A DNA stretch of 64,000 nucleotides from Saprospiraceae bacterium (GTDB lineage: Bacteria; Bacteroidota; Bacteroidia; Chitinophagales; Saprospiraceae), in assembly GCA_022844565.1 (NCBI GenBank), contig JALHLK010000010.1:87618-151617 (forward strand), given 5' to 3'. Position 1 is the first letter of the stretch; each line of letters opens with the position of its first letter. The translations under genes and the position numbers were made by a program. Positions 63,542 through 64,000 of this stretch are shown piece after piece. A model generated the notes under the pieces. The model made no database searches and was not told the DNA's origin. It saw only the letters and a list, made by a program, of their open reading frames with translations.

Positions 63542-63838
63542 ATGAATATTAAGATTCAAGCAGTTCATTTTGATGCAGATGTGAAATTAAGAGAATTAAT
63601 CATTGAAAAATTACAAAAGTTACAAAAGTTTTATGATCGGATTTTAAATGTCGATGTATTTTTAAAACTAGAAAATACGGGTCAAGTAAAAGATAAAATT
63701 GTAGAATTAAAAGCCAATATACCTGGAGACACAATCGTAGTAACATCAACAGAAAAAACCTTTGAAGCCTCCCTAGACAAAGCCAGCGAAGTGATCGTAA
63801 GGCAATTAAAACGAAGGAAGGAGAAGTTAAGAGCATAA
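63542..63838 (+). CDS. hpf: Ribosome hibernation promoting factor, short form
   Basis: A 98-residue member of the HPF/RaiA/YfiA family that inactivates ribosomes in stationary phase. The pattern MNIKIQAVHFDADVKLRELIIEKLQKLQKFYD, DVFLKLEN, VELKANIPGDTIVV and FEASLDKASEVIVRQLKRRKEKL is typical. It lacks the C-terminal dimerisation domain of long HPF. A strong terminator lies 20 bp after its stop, and a group II intron starts just beyond that. Confidence 0.93.
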   Translation: MNIKIQAVHFDADVKLRELIIEKLQKLQKFYDRILNVDVFLKLENTGQVKDKIVELKANIPGDTIVVTSTEKTFEASLDKASEVIVRQLKRRKEKLRA

Positions 63839-63858
63839 TAATTTGGTTACATAAATAG

Positions 63859-63888
63859 AAGGGGCTTAAATTTAAGCCCCTTTTTTTT
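63859..63888 (+). terminator. Strong rho-independent terminator after hpf
   Basis: A perfect palindrome, GGGGCTTAAATTTAAGCCCC at 63861-63880, flanked by AA/TT, is followed by eight T residues at 63881-63888. Confidence 0.92.
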
Positions 63889-63890
63889 AT

Positions 63891-64000
63891 GTGTGCCATG
63901 CATGTCTAAAACCTAAGAGGTGAAAGTCCTCAATGAGCCAGCCAACGGGAATCATTAGCTTAATGCAAGGGTGTCTCGAGTAATTGAGAATCTGAAAGAA
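63891..64000 (+). mobile_element. 5' end of a group II intron (partial, runs off the window)
   Basis: Starts GTGTGCC at 63891, the group II 5' boundary pattern (GUGYG). The domain I hairpin GAGGTGAAAGTCCTC is at 63917-63931, with the invariant GGTGAAAGTCC. AAGGGTGTCTCGAG...AATCTGAAAGAA at the right edge is typical of the next conserved domain I segment. Only 110 nt are visible, so the reverse transcriptase ORF is beyond the window. Insertion two bases after the U-tract of the hpf terminator fits the target choice of group IIC introns. Confidence 0.85.

Overview
The window reads as chromosomal DNA of a member of the Bacteroidota, most likely a Saprospiraceae-type organism (inference). The evidence is low GC, promoters with a TAnnTTTG -7 box instead of sigma70-type boxes, lipoproteins, type IX secretion (T9SS) C-terminal sorting domains, a FISUMP-domain protein, twin giant RHS-family surface proteins, and a second 630-residue amidophosphoribosyltransferase-like enzyme. 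About 45 protein genes are supported. No tRNA, rRNA or CRISPR array was seen.

Region 1 (1-21.5 kb) is mostly housekeeping. It holds dusB, purA, a pth/amidophosphoribosyltransferase pair, a DUF697/SHOCT membrane protein, a di-haem cytochrome c peroxidase lipoprotein, ftsK with a good terminator, a panB-mltG-lipoprotein operon, a VOC protein, an RlmL-type rRNA methyltransferase, an alpha/beta hydrolase, a DUF58 protein and an ABC exporter pair. Several long gaps carry hairpin-rich or tandem repeats.

Region 2 (21.7-50 kb) is the accessory region and the most interesting part. A LuxR-type response regulator and a beta-propeller sensor kinase open it. They are followed by an orphan lipoprotein, a stand-alone LytTR DNA-binding protein, a FISUMP protein, a T9SS cargo protein, a secreted protein with 131 collagen-like Gly-X-Y triplets, an acidic-hinge protein, two giant RHS/YD-type proteins (2134 and 2350 residues), a barrel-like outer-membrane protein and two small lipoproteins. 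An 18-bp palindrome, ATCACATGATCATGTGAT or a close variant, occurs six times in the gaps of this region. At four promoters it lies exactly 31-32 bp upstream of a TAnnTTTG -7 box. One of these promoters belongs to the response-regulator operon itself. I read this as a self-regulated operon set (regulon) for a surface-display/adhesion or polymorphic-toxin-like system.

Region 3 (51-64 kb) returns to mixed functions: a T9SS-exported subtilisin, priA, an RlmK-type methyltransferase (the other half of what is the fused RlmKL protein in E. coli, about 39 kb from the RlmL-type gene), and an AAA ATPase (DUF234 family) preceded by a perfect 23-bp inverted repeat and an array of related repeats. A sulfatase, an MFS sugar-type transporter, a dienelactone hydrolase and a ribosome hibernation factor follow. 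The window ends inside the 5' end of a group II intron inserted two bases after the U-tract of the hibernation-factor terminator.
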